The translations under genes were made by a program, and so were the position numbers. A stretch of 64,000 nucleotides of DNA from Gnetum montanum (taxonomy: Eukaryota; Streptophyta; Gnetopsida; Gnetales; Gnetaceae): NCBI GenBank assembly GCA_015680685.1, contig MNCI01023340.1, forward strand, positions 188,184 through 252,183, in the 5' to 3' direction. This document shows, piece after piece, positions 54,560-64,000 of this stretch (position 1 is its first letter; the number at the start of each line of letters is the position of its first letter). The notes under the pieces are model-generated. The model was not told the DNA's origin. It was given only the letters and a program-made list of their open reading frames with translations, and ran no database searches.

Positions 54560-55300
54560 TACATCTATACTAATCTGGCCATGAAGCCAAAGAGATAGCC
54601 ATAGCAGTAGCTGAATCCTAAATTGAAACAAATCATCAAAGAGGAAATTGAACAACTCCTTAAGGTAGGGTTCATCTATCAAATTGTGGATAGTGAGTGG
54701 GTTAGCCCACTTGTAATTATGCCAAAGAAAGGTGGTAAGTGATGGGCTTGTATTAATTTTAGGCTATTGGACATGGTGACATTCAAAGATCATTTTCCAT
54801 TGTCATTTGTGAACTAGGTGTTGAACACTATTTCTAGGCATTGCTATTATAGATTTCTAGATGGTTATAGTGGCTATAACCAAATTCATATCATGCTCAA
54901 GGATTAGGCCAAAATAATATTCACAAGTCCCTAGGGAACTTTTCCATATTATAATATGCCCTTTGGTCTGTGTAATGCCCCTACAACTTTTCAATGCTTG
55001 GTCTTGAGCATTTTTTTAGCAATAGATTAGTAGTAGAGTAGAAGTCTTCATGGATGAATTCTCCACCTATGGTGCTACATTTAAGAAATCCCTGGATAGC
55101 CTTGAGCAAGTACTTAAAAGATGCATGGAGAGTAATATTTAGCTCAATTGGTAAAAGAGCCATCTCATTATCTAAGAAGGCATTATGTTGGGACACATAA
55201 TTTCTCAAGCAGCGATTGAGATGAACCCTAAAATGATTTGGGCCATCTAAGGAATAACTTGCAAACTAGAAATCATTAAAGATGTTTAGTCATTTCTTGG
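54560..55300 (+). pseudogene. Reverse transcriptase of element D
   Basis: Blocks: KLKQIIKEEIEQLLKVGFIYQI, WVSPLVIMPKKGGK, ACINFRLLDMVTFKDHFPL, a FLDGYSGYNQIHIM palm block, FPYYNMPFGLCNAPTTFQ, then the catalytic YMDD block reading FMDE at about 55047-55058 in a shifted frame, so the second Asp is lost. Typical Ty3/Gypsy order. Stops at about 54740, 54815, 54905 and 55030. Confidence 0.8.
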
Positions 55301-55900
55301 ATACACTAGCTACTACAATGATTCATATAGAATTTCTCTAAGATAGCAAAACCATTGGTCGAGGTCACAAAGAAAGATGTTCCATTCATATGGTTCAAGG
55401 AATGTGAAAAGGCATTCCAATAGCTTAAGGAGAGGCTTGTAGAGACTCCAATTCTATGAGCACCTAATTAATTCCAACCATTTTACATTATGATAAATGC
55501 ATTAAACTCTACCTTGGGAGCTATTTTTATGTAGTTGGACAATAAAAAATGTTCATATTGCATCCACTATGCAAGCTAAAGCATTATGGGTGCATAGCTC
55601 AATTACACCATAATGGAAAAAGAGTTTATGGCAGTGGTGTATGCTTTGGAGAAGTTCAAGCACTATGTGCTTAGATACAAGGTATTTATCCACACTGTTC
55701 ACAGTTCCATTCACTTCCTAATGAATAAACCAATGGTGAGTCCCCATGTCAAATGGTGACTAGTGATCTTGTAGAAGTTTGATATTACAATGGTAGATTG
55801 AAATGGGACTGAGAATGTATCATTGATCACTTCTCTCAGTTACGATGGGATAGTAAAGAGGATGAGAGCCTACTCTCTAATCAATTTCCTGATGAACTCC
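55301..55900 (+). pseudogene. RNase H of element D
   Basis: [14 protein letters not shown] and LKERLVETPIL lead into an FYIMINALNSTLGAIFM block, where the first acidic residue of the core is Asn, then YTIMEKEFMAVVYALEKFKHYVLRYKVFIHTVHSSIHFLMNK. These are the usual blocks of the Gypsy connection and RNase H. Stops interrupt it. Confidence 0.72.
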
Positions 55901-56040
55901 TCTATGCTGGTGCAATAAATGAAGAATTTTTTGCTAAACCAAAATGGTATGGTGGCATCTTTACTTATCTTTTTACTCATGAGATGCCACAAGAGTTGAA
56001 TCATCATAAGAAATAATAGTTTCTTCATCAAGCCAAATGC

Positions 56041-57190
56041 TTCATGGAGATTAATGGACATCTTAACAAGGTGTGCATTGATGGCCTGGTTCGTTGGTAT
56101 GTTCCTAATGTTAATGAACTACACATTCATCAAGATGCTCATGAGGGTCCTTGTGGGGGCCACTATGTAGGGAGATGCACAACCATTAAAATCATAATGG
56201 CTTGGTACTATTGGTCAAAAATATTTAGGGATGCCCATGAAATTGTCCATTCTTGTGAACGTTGTCAATGAGCTGGTGGGATGACCACTCAAATGGAGGA
56301 ACCTCAACAACCACTAGAACCCTTCAACATTTGGAGCATAGACTTCATGGGTTCCATCACATCCATGTCAAATGGAAATGCATACATAATAGTCATTGTT
56401 GACTATTATATAAAATGGAAAAAAGTAGTAGCTATCACCTACTATACATCTTTTACATCTACATGGTTTATACAACACAATATTGTAAATAGGTTTGGAG
56501 TGCCACATGCATTGATTTCTGATAATGGTACCCATTTTACATGTGCTACTTTCTGCAAGCTCATGCAACTCCTAAGGGTTGAACATAAATTAGCAAGACC
56601 CTACCACCCTAAGCCAATGGTTAAGTAGAGGTTACTAATAGGGACATCATGAAAATCTTAACAAGAATAATTAGCAAATATAGGAGATACTGGAGCACTA
56701 AACTTAATGATGACCTCTAGGCATACTGCTCAACATGGAAACTCCCTATAGGCCACACTCCCTATGAGTTAGTGTACAAAAAATTACCAACTCTTCTAAT
56801 TCAATCTGAGCTTCATACACTTTCAATAGATTATGACCTTGAACTTCACCTAAGCCTAGCACAAAAAGAAATATTGATCAACCTTAACGTGCAAGATGAA
56901 AATTGATTAGTGTCCCTATCCTTGAATGAAGTGCACAAAGCATTTAGTAAATAGCACCATGAACTTAGGATAAGGAAAGTGAAATTTCAACTTAAAGACA
57001 AGGTCCTCTACTAGAACCCCACAGACATACCTCGATGAACTAAGTTCTAGACATTGTGGAAAGGGCCTTACATCATTTATGAAACTTTGTCTTCTAGGGC
57101 CATGTTGATTTAGAAACCTAAGAGCCCGAACAAAAAAGTAGCTAGTCAAACCTTTCCATGAGCCCACACAAGCTAGTGCAAGCAACACCT
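56041..57190 (+). pseudogene. Integrase of element D
   Basis: The zinc domain shows HIHQDAHEGPCGGHY and HSCERCQ. The core has IWSIDFMGSI with the first Asp, then LISDNGTHFTC with the second, then LARPYHPK. A one-base shift moves the catalytic Glu block (VEVTNRDI at about 56630-56653) into another frame. Downstream: TPYELVYKK, a FQLKDKVLY block and LWKGPYIIYETLS, the GPF/Y-type C-terminal module without a chromodomain. The stop after HPKPMVK at 56626 and others make it dead. Confidence 0.82.
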
Positions 57191-59290
57191 CATCTAATAT
57201 ATGACCTTGCTCAATCTTTAGGATCTCCTCCTTTCAACATAGTTGTGGGGGAGATGGCCATCCATGCTAATCTACTAAGTGGCTCCTTAATTTTTCTACT
57301 TTTTTATTTTTTTTCATACCTTTTTGTTTCACACTTTCTTTATTTTTATACCATTTTTATTTTACACTTTATTATTTTTCAAAATTTTTGTTTTACAACA
57401 TTGTTAATATTTTTTATTTTTCTTGAATAATTTTATAATTTTTTGTATACTTTACTTTATTTTGGTGTAAATTTTTATTGTTTTATAATAAAAGTGCTTT
57501 ATTGCCAATAGGGCGCAATGGTACTATAGTTGTTTACTAATGGTGGTTTGTATCTAATGTTTTTGATTGCTAATGTCTAGTTTCTATTTTTGAATTTTGA
57601 TGACTGATGACTAAGCTAGGTTTCTTTTTCATGGAATAAGCAGTGAATCTATGGCATCCACCCATCCACCAATTCTATGATTTTTCTAGTTTTGGAAATA
57701 TGATGTCCCTTTTTCATTAATAAGACTTTAATGAACTTGTGACCTTGGTAGTTTCCAAACTTGAAAAAGATTTAAAGACTTGAAAAGGGTGTGACTTCAA
57801 GGGGGTTCAATACTCTTTAAGCCTCTCTACTTGCTTGAGTGCATTTGTGTTTTCATTGATTTCTTACTAATTCATGTTGACAAATAACAAGAAGTTGAGT
57901 AAGTCTTTTTGTTGATGGTTGCCATTGAAAAATACATAAAAACATTAAAAAAAACATAATGAGAATTTAAAGCACATCCCTTAGACAAAATAAATGGGCT
58001 ATAGGCACTAGTTTTGTGACTAGAAAGACATGTTACCCATCCCTGACGATCCCCTCTAACTAAGGCCCTTTCTCACTTCCTAATTCTCTTGTCTTATCAA
58101 ATAAGAAATAGTGATTATTTGTGAGGCATTCTTATGTCTTGAGGAGATGGATCGGTTCTAGAGTGGTGATGCAAAGTCACTAAAAGTGGTTGGTTTTGAT
58201 ATGGACTAAGGATGGACTTTATTAGGTCATTTGACCATGAAATTCATAAGGGACTTCATGTGACCATGATTGGAAAACCCATTCCACTCTCTATCTCATT
58301 CATCAATGCTTTCCATAACTCACATCAGTACTAGTTTTCATGTTTTTTTTCAATGTCTTAGTTTGACATGTTGAATTTTTAGGTAGATTCTTTGGATTTT
58401 GGTCCTTAACGTTTTGTAACGATTAATTAAGTATGGGGCCCATAGACTCCTTAGTTGAGGTTTTTCAAGGGTAAAACGGGCATAAGCCTGCTATTGGAAG
58501 GACCACTTACATGCCTCTCAATTGAGCTAGTTCAGTCCCTTATCCTTGGACATTTGGTAATTAAATATTTTGCAATCCCCATCAGTTCCATCCAATTGTA
58601 TGGTCCTTAAATCATTTCTCTAAAAAATATCCATATTTTGTGAAATCTCAAGCCCTCTTCATGTATTTCATTATGTTCTTGGCTTTTTGGACTTCCATTT
58701 GACTCTAATTTTGTTGAAAAACTCCTTGTATTTTTCAAAATTTTGACTTGGTCGACAATGGTCAATAGCTACATCAACTAGGCCCAGTTGACACAACCAA
58801 CTACATCAACTTGGCCCCATCGACAAGGCCTAGTCAATGCAATGGAAAAATTCTATATCTAGCACCCACCACTTAGGAATTTTTTGCCATTTGCTTCAAA
58901 TGTAAGGGGAGTTTTTATAATTTTTTAGAGACTAAAACCTTTCAAAGCTTGTAATTTTCAAACCATTTGTCCAATTCACCCCATTCTTTAGCCCTGCAAC
59001 TTCCAAAGGTATGCTTTACATCATGGGGGCCACAAACCTTAGGTTTTTTTATAGAAAATTTTTCTAACTCCCCCATGAGTTTATAAATAAATTAATATTA
59101 AATCATCAACCTATGAGAGTTAAACCCTTCCAACATACTCTAATAACCTATTTAATCAAATAAAAAAAAATAATATTAAAATAATTAAACCAACTATGAT
59201 ACAAATTTTCCCAAGTGTAACTACCCGAAGAGATAAGGTATTCCAAATGTTTCAAACTTACACATTAACTGCTAATGCTTGATCATGTTG
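57191..59290 (+). other. Spacer of element D between pol and ORFX
   Basis: Non-coding; T-rich at 57290-57480. Blocks shared with B: CATCCACCCATCCACC near 57660 and GGGTGTGACTTCAAGGGGG near 57787. It contains the internal LTR-like motif block at 58741-58860. Confidence 0.65.
58741..58860 (+). promoter_or_regulatory. Internal LTR-like motif block of element D
   Basis: Repeated ACATCAAC, GGCC and TCAA words and AGTCAATGCAA, followed by TATAT at about 58852. The same words form the U3 of D's own 3' LTR at about 62433-62540 (CATCAAC, GGCCTCATC, AGTCAATGCAA). It lies about 450 bases before the ORFX start, the position of the GATATC block in B and C. Confidence 0.5.
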
Positions 59291-59303
59291 TGATTATAGA
59301 TGG
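59290..59303 (+). promoter_or_regulatory. Acceptor-like site at the ORFX start, element D
   Basis: TGTGATTATAG directly followed by ATGGCACC, as in B and C; a CTGCTAATG word upstream may be a branch point. Confidence 0.5.
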
Positions 59304-62142
59304 CACCTAGATCGAAATGCCCATAGGAAGGAGGATCATCTCAACTAAGGGAAAAACAACCTAGTTGGAAGAGAGCATCAAGAACAAGCCCAAGAATAGG
59401 CAACAAAAATTCATGCAACAGGACCTCTTCAAGAGGAGCCCAAAAGTGGAATCTATCTACAAGATTCTTGAGGAAGTAGTTGTAACTGAACAATCCCATC
59501 AAGATGAGGCACTAGGACTAGTACCAAGACTTTAGATCACATTGAATTAAGCTTTCCTTGATTAGATCAAGCCTCATGACATCCAATGTTCAATTCTCCA
59601 AGAATTGATCTTTGGACCATTCTTAGAACATGCTCCACTAGAAGTCAAGACATAGTTGCAAAACTCTTCCATGTGGCCAATCATCACTTCTAGTGGGAAA
59701 TGCACATGGAAGAGACATATCTCTTTTGGAATGGTAGGTGGGTGGGAGCCATTATGAAGATCAAGGATATTCAGGTCTCCTACTCAGTAGAGGCCATTGT
59801 GTAGACCCTTGGGTTGCCTAATATTGGAACAAATTTGACAGAGATCTCTACACAAGTAGACCTAGAGGCAAAGAAGGAGTGAACCCAGTGATGTTATGGA
59901 GTGGACTTCATGGAGTATGGTGCACTCACCCTAGTGGAACATGTATATTTCAACATAGTGACCTATCACCTCAATTTGATGATGAGGCCTAGTAAGATAA
60001 TTACCTTTTCTACTTGTGCATGTGTTGCTCTAAGTGGAAAATTCCCTATGAACCTTCCACAACTGATCTATCTAGAGATAGAGAAGTGATTTAAAGAAAA
60101 TGAACATGGAAGGAAGTTCATGCCCTTTCCTTACCTCATCAAAAAACTATGCAAATAGGTAGGAATAGTTTGCTACACCAATGATACAATTAGACATACT
60201 CCTTCTACTTCTTAGGTAGAAATGATAAAAGATAAGATCCTTGCCACGACTAAGGAAGAGAAGCATAAACTAGTACCTCCATTGGCTACTCAAAAAATAA
60301 CATTGGAGCCTTGCGCTACCCTTGAATGAATGCATGAAATCTGATAGCAGCTCTAGCATGAGCAAGAGCAGCAAGCAAGAACAAGTATTGGTGATCCATT
60401 TGTGTATCCCCTAGCAATGCATCACCTCAACAAAGTGGCCTGAACCATTAGCAAAATGAAGGAAGGTGGACCAATATTTTTATTCTAAAGAATGCAACTA
60501 CCCATGAGATCAAATCCTAGAGCTAGAAAGGTAACGGTCTCTCTCTCACAATAGCAGCAATTTTCAGAAATCTCTAGGAATGTCGTTTCTTTCTTGATGC
60601 ATTTGGAGGAGGGCTAGGGGGCAACTATCTTGATGATACAACATCATGGGCAAGAGAAAATAGTAGAGGTGGTTGTTGATAGAATTTCTAAGGTATTAAA
60701 TGCACCTGTGGCATCTGTACAAGATGTTTCTACACTTAGAGATGTACAAATGTTCGTAGGAACAACTAGCAGCAAATTGAGTGTAGCCCAACTCAAGGAG
60801 TTGCTAAATCAATTGGTGGAAATTAGGAAACTAATTCTAGATGTCTTTGATCTTCCATATACATCACTACAACCCAGTCAAAATAATTGAAAGCAAGAGG
60901 AAAATGCATTATCATGAAAGGGTAACTTGAAATAGTCTAGGCTCAAAACTAATGCCTGGCTATAGAGATTGTTGAAGTAAGAGCCCATCTTGCTGATCTT
61001 GTGTTTCTCAACCCTACATTGACCTATGATGAAGCTTTTAAATAGCTTCAAGAAAAGCTCAAGAAGGCTGAAAACATGAAGGACATGATAATATTTGGTC
61101 AATCCTTGGCTGATGTTACCATGAATAATATCCAAAAGGTCTTGAATCATACTTTCCAGAAGAATGTTAGTTTAATCATAGAAAATCACCACCTATAGAA
61201 TTTTGATGTGTAGAAGCAACAAATGCAAGATTTCATCCATCAATAGTAGGAGAAGCTAGCTAGAGTAAATACTAAACTAAGAAGATTGGCAACCAAAAAT
61301 AGAAATCTATCCATGAAGGAAGTCATGCCCTTCTCCAAATATCTGCAATAGAGGTAGCCACCTAGAAAAATAAGGCTCTCAAATTTAAGAGACTCAAAAA
61401 TCACTACAGAGATCAAGTTGGTCTACAAAAAGAAATCAATGAAAAACATATTCAAATGAAAAAGGTAAAAGATACGAAGATCCTCTCACAGCCCAAGGAA
61501 GGAGGTGATGTTTGGTAGCCTATCTTTGATGGGCTCAATGACTATAATAAGGCAGAGATCTACATGAAGGAGTTGCAGATCGAGGAGATGATGGAGTACA
61601 TGGAGCTTGACAATCTCCATTATGCAAATATAGTGATGTTGACTATTGGATGATTGTAGTTTGAATTAGAGAAATAGGTGGCCAATTCGTACTTGTTGTA
61701 TGAAGTTGAGTTTAAGCATCACAAAGACACCAAGTAGAAGCTTGGAATGGTAAATGCAAAACTTGATGTCGTTAGGCAATGCTTCATCGATCAATGATCT
61801 ATAGCAGAGAACATGTCCAAGAAAATGAATGACTACCAAGAGTTGCAAGATGTAGTAAAGGCATTCAATGTTGAATGCAAACTTTTCACTGCTTAGTTCA
61901 CAAATGTGAAGGAGCTAATCTCGATAATGCCATGTCCTTGGGATGTTCCCATACTGACTCATAATCATGATGTGGTGTCAAACATAAATGATAAAAAGAG
62001 TAAGGAGGAGAAGATGAAGGCACTATAGGATGCCTTTCATCTTCCACCAAAAGTTGTAGCTATCACAAGACAACCATAACTGCCTCAACCACCATGTGCA
62101 CTTGAAGCAGGAGAAGGTCCTAAGAGTCTTCACTACCTAGGG
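59301..62142 (+). pseudogene. ORFX of element D
   Basis: Very decayed but collinear with B and C: start MAPRSKCP; LQELIFGPFLEHAPLEV and SSMWPIITSSGKCTWKRHISFG (about 59610-59730); VEHVYFNIVTYHL (about 59940); LSGKFPMNLPQLIYLEIEK; a FPYLIKKLCK equivalent near 60130; the linker; an LKELLNQLVEIRKLILDVFDLP helix (about 60800-60860); coiled-coil stretches; and MEYMELDNLHYANIVMLTIG (about 61590-61650). The EYMEL block is the best-kept part across all three copies. The function is unknown; it is absent from ordinary gag-pol elements. Confidence 0.6.
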
Positions 62143-62397
62143 TCATTTGAACTTCTTCCTTGTCTTCATGCCATTAGAAGAATTTTGTTTGTTATTTTTA
62201 TCCTAGTATTCAATTTTTTATCCTAAATAGAAAAATTTTATAATGATTGTAATTCTATAAACTTAGGCACTTAGTTTTTATTCATGTGTGTTATGTTTAT
62301 GTATGTCAGTAATTAGTTAATAATCCTATACCTTTCCAAAATTTTGTAGGAAACTTGTTCCTCCTTTTGTTTACTTGAGGACAACTTTTCATTCAAC

Positions 62398-62407
62398 TGT
62401 GGGGGTA
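62398..62407 (+). other. Polypurine tract of element D
   Basis: TGTGGGGGTA directly before the 3' LTR; A, B and C have CATGGGGGTA. Confidence 0.8.
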
Positions 62408-63317
62408 TGATGAATTACATTTTCTTGGATTCTATCAATGAGGCCTCATCAAAATGGTCCAGTCAATGCAACCCTGTCAATGTTGCCACATCAACATAGG
62501 ATTTGATGCATTGATGTGGCCTCATCAACGTAGTATTTATTTTTGCCTATAAATATGCACTCACCTATCATGTTTATGGCATCTTTTATCATAGTTATAG
62601 CTGAGATCTTGTAGTTATTTAGCTTAAAAGTTAGAATATTTTTCTAAGTGCCTTAAGTAGGAGTCAAAGAGTGTACAGATCTCTATTCAAGCATCATTGT
62701 ACCTAAGCATGGTAGTGTGTGCAACAATAAAGATGAGCTTTCTAATAAACCTTCTAAAACTTCAAAATATATTAATTGTTTACTTATGCATTTAATGTTT
62801 TATGAAATTTCCTTTAATGCTTTATGTAATTAAGTAATTAATTAAGATAAATTAATCTAGATTAAATAGTGATTAATTAAGCACATAAGTACAACTAGTT
62901 TAAGCATACACTTGGCACTTGGTAATCCTAGTAACACTTAATGTTTGGTAACCTAATAGCATTAAACATGTTCAAGGTGTATGACAAGTGGGAAAGAATT
63001 CTTATGTTAGGATTAGTTAGGTGTAGCTAGTTAGATTAAATTAGTAATTTAATTATTTTATCTTTTACATTATTATTTACCCTTAGGAAACTTAAAAGAT
63101 AAACATAAAAATGATAAAAATCATATGCCTTAGTTGCACTTAATCATACCTTTGCATTGCACAAATGTAATTGGGAAGATAGTGATTGCAACGATTAGTT
63201 TCACTTCCTAGAGACCAATGTACTTAGAAGGCTATAAGTTCATGAAACTCAACCAGATCACACATGAATACTTATTGATTCGTATGATTGGGCATAGGGT
63301 CTACTCACCACTCATCA
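62408..63317 (+). repeat. 3' LTR of element D
   Basis: TGATGAATTA to CACTCATCA, 910 bases. TATAAATA at about 62548-62555. About 55 bases longer than the 5' LTR owing to the extra U3 motif region. Confidence 0.92.
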
Positions 63318-63322
63318 ATTAC

Positions 63323-63757
63323 CATGTTAATAATTATGCTATTTGAATTATTTTTGGTTGGGAACATGACTTTGAAATAGAGTTTGGAGAGGTGGAAAAG
63401 ATGTTTTCTGCAATGCACTTGCAAGATGGTATGTTCTGCTTGTCAATCATCCTCAAGATAACATCTACTTCTAAGGTAGGACTTACTTGGGATAATTGTT
63501 TGAGGTCATACACTCTTGACCATCTTAGATATAAATTATATCTAATCCAGTTCATCACTATTGTCATGCTTGCAATTAGCACTCTCTTCCTTTTTCTCTT
63601 TTTTCTCTTCTATTTCCATTTGATGTTCTATTTTTCATTTATTTGTTTGTTTATTTTATGTTTTTGAAGAATGTTTTTGTGTTTTTGTGTTTGTTGTTGA
63701 TGTCCTATATTGTGTATTACTTCTATTTTTTAGTGTTCTCATTTCAATTTTTATCTT
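63323..63757. other. Flank of element D, no gene seen
   Basis: T-rich DNA; probably part of the LINE body that element D interrupted, or unrelated. No readable domain. Confidence 0.35.
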
Positions 63758-64000
63758 CTTAACAAAGGATATACAAGATGATATCCCTTATTGTATGCTA
63801 TTTGCAGGTGATGTTATGCTCGAGATATAACTTAAGAACATATTACTACTGAAATGAAGAAGTAGAGACATGCTCTAAAATTAAAAGGATTAAAAATTAG
63901 TAGAAGTAAGACATAATATATGAAATGCAATTTTAATAACATAAATAGTGAGAAATATGAGTAACAATTCAATGCAAAAAATTCCCTTACTACAAATAAT
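63758..64000 (+). pseudogene. LINE reverse transcriptase fragment at window edge
   Basis: IQDDIPYCMLFAGDVML (about 63770-63820) is the palm block of a non-LTR RT, with the catalytic ADD reading AGD. It is followed by relics of the thumb (KIKRIKN... and a YMKCNF-like block). It continues beyond the window. The PxCMLFADD pattern suggests an RTE-type LINE rather than the L1-like pieces near 43 kb. Confidence 0.65.

Larger units (their letters stand above)
50068..63317 (+). mobile_element. Gypsy element D, full length with pol and ORFX
   Basis: A 13.25-kb element with LTRs, primer site, gag, protease, RT, RNase H, integrase, spacer and ORFX. Perfect 5-bp target duplication ATTAC (50063-50067 and 63318-63322). 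The 5' LTR begins TAATGA instead of TGATGA, so the terminal TG has mutated. Integrase followed by a long spacer, with no chromodomain seen, and the tRNA-Asp-like primer site place it near the Tat/Athila group. It is the pol-bearing relative of B and C, but it is itself dead. Confidence 0.9.

Noticed and set aside
57158-57430. Hydrophobic frame after integrase in element D
   Set aside because: The Phe/Leu run is a translated T-rich spacer, not a membrane protein; no equivalent in B or C.

Overview
This is nuclear DNA from a land plant with a large, repeat-filled genome. A gymnosperm is my best guess, inferred from the density of old nested LTR elements and from caulimovirid-like insertions; nothing in the window proves it. 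Base composition is AT-rich, there is no bacterial-style gene packing, and almost every coding stretch is a decayed mobile element. The only candidate for an ordinary host gene is a possible promoter, 5' leader and first exon at about 6158-6812.

Layout. 1-1453: 3' end of a Ty3/Gypsy-type element (A) with its 3' LTR. 1454-6150: AT-rich decayed DNA holding a minus-strand LINE remnant and a Gypsy spacer fragment. 6158-7012: the candidate host gene start. 7630-27070: a circularly permuted, nearly full-length endogenous caulimovirid-like virus (copy 1), interrupted by a Copia element (8008-12312) and by Gypsy element B (17443-26585). 27071-33093: a second, rearranged virus copy, mostly inverted. 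33295-41816: part of a third virus copy on the minus strand, interrupted by Gypsy element C (33471-41055, minus strand). 41817-45480: tandem repeats and LINE remnants. 45524-46450: an unusual island of promoter-like tandem repeats, a TATA box, a second tandem repeat and a perfect hairpin. 47498-48013: a long foldback element. 50068-63317: Gypsy element D, full length with a perfect 5-bp target duplication. 63758-64000: another LINE fragment, cut by the window edge.

The most interesting system is the Gypsy family A-D. All share LTR ends of the form TGATGA...TCATCA, a PPT of the type CATGGGGGTA and, where the 5' end is present, a tRNA-Asp-like primer site. D carries gag, protease, RT, RNase H, integrase and a large extra 3' ORF (here 'ORFX': basic N-terminus, globular domain, coiled coil, conserved EYMEL block). 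B and C have lost all of pol but keep gag and ORFX, so they look like non-autonomous partners. Each ORFX starts at a conserved AG|ATGGC acceptor-like site, and upstream of it lies a copy of the element's own LTR promoter motifs: GATATC clusters plus TATA in B and C, and a different TCAA-type motif in D that matches D's own LTR. This suggests an internal promoter for ORFX that evolves together with the LTR.

All protein-coding parts of these elements and of the virus copies contain stops and frameshifts. They are annotated as pseudogenes and no intact reading frame is proposed.
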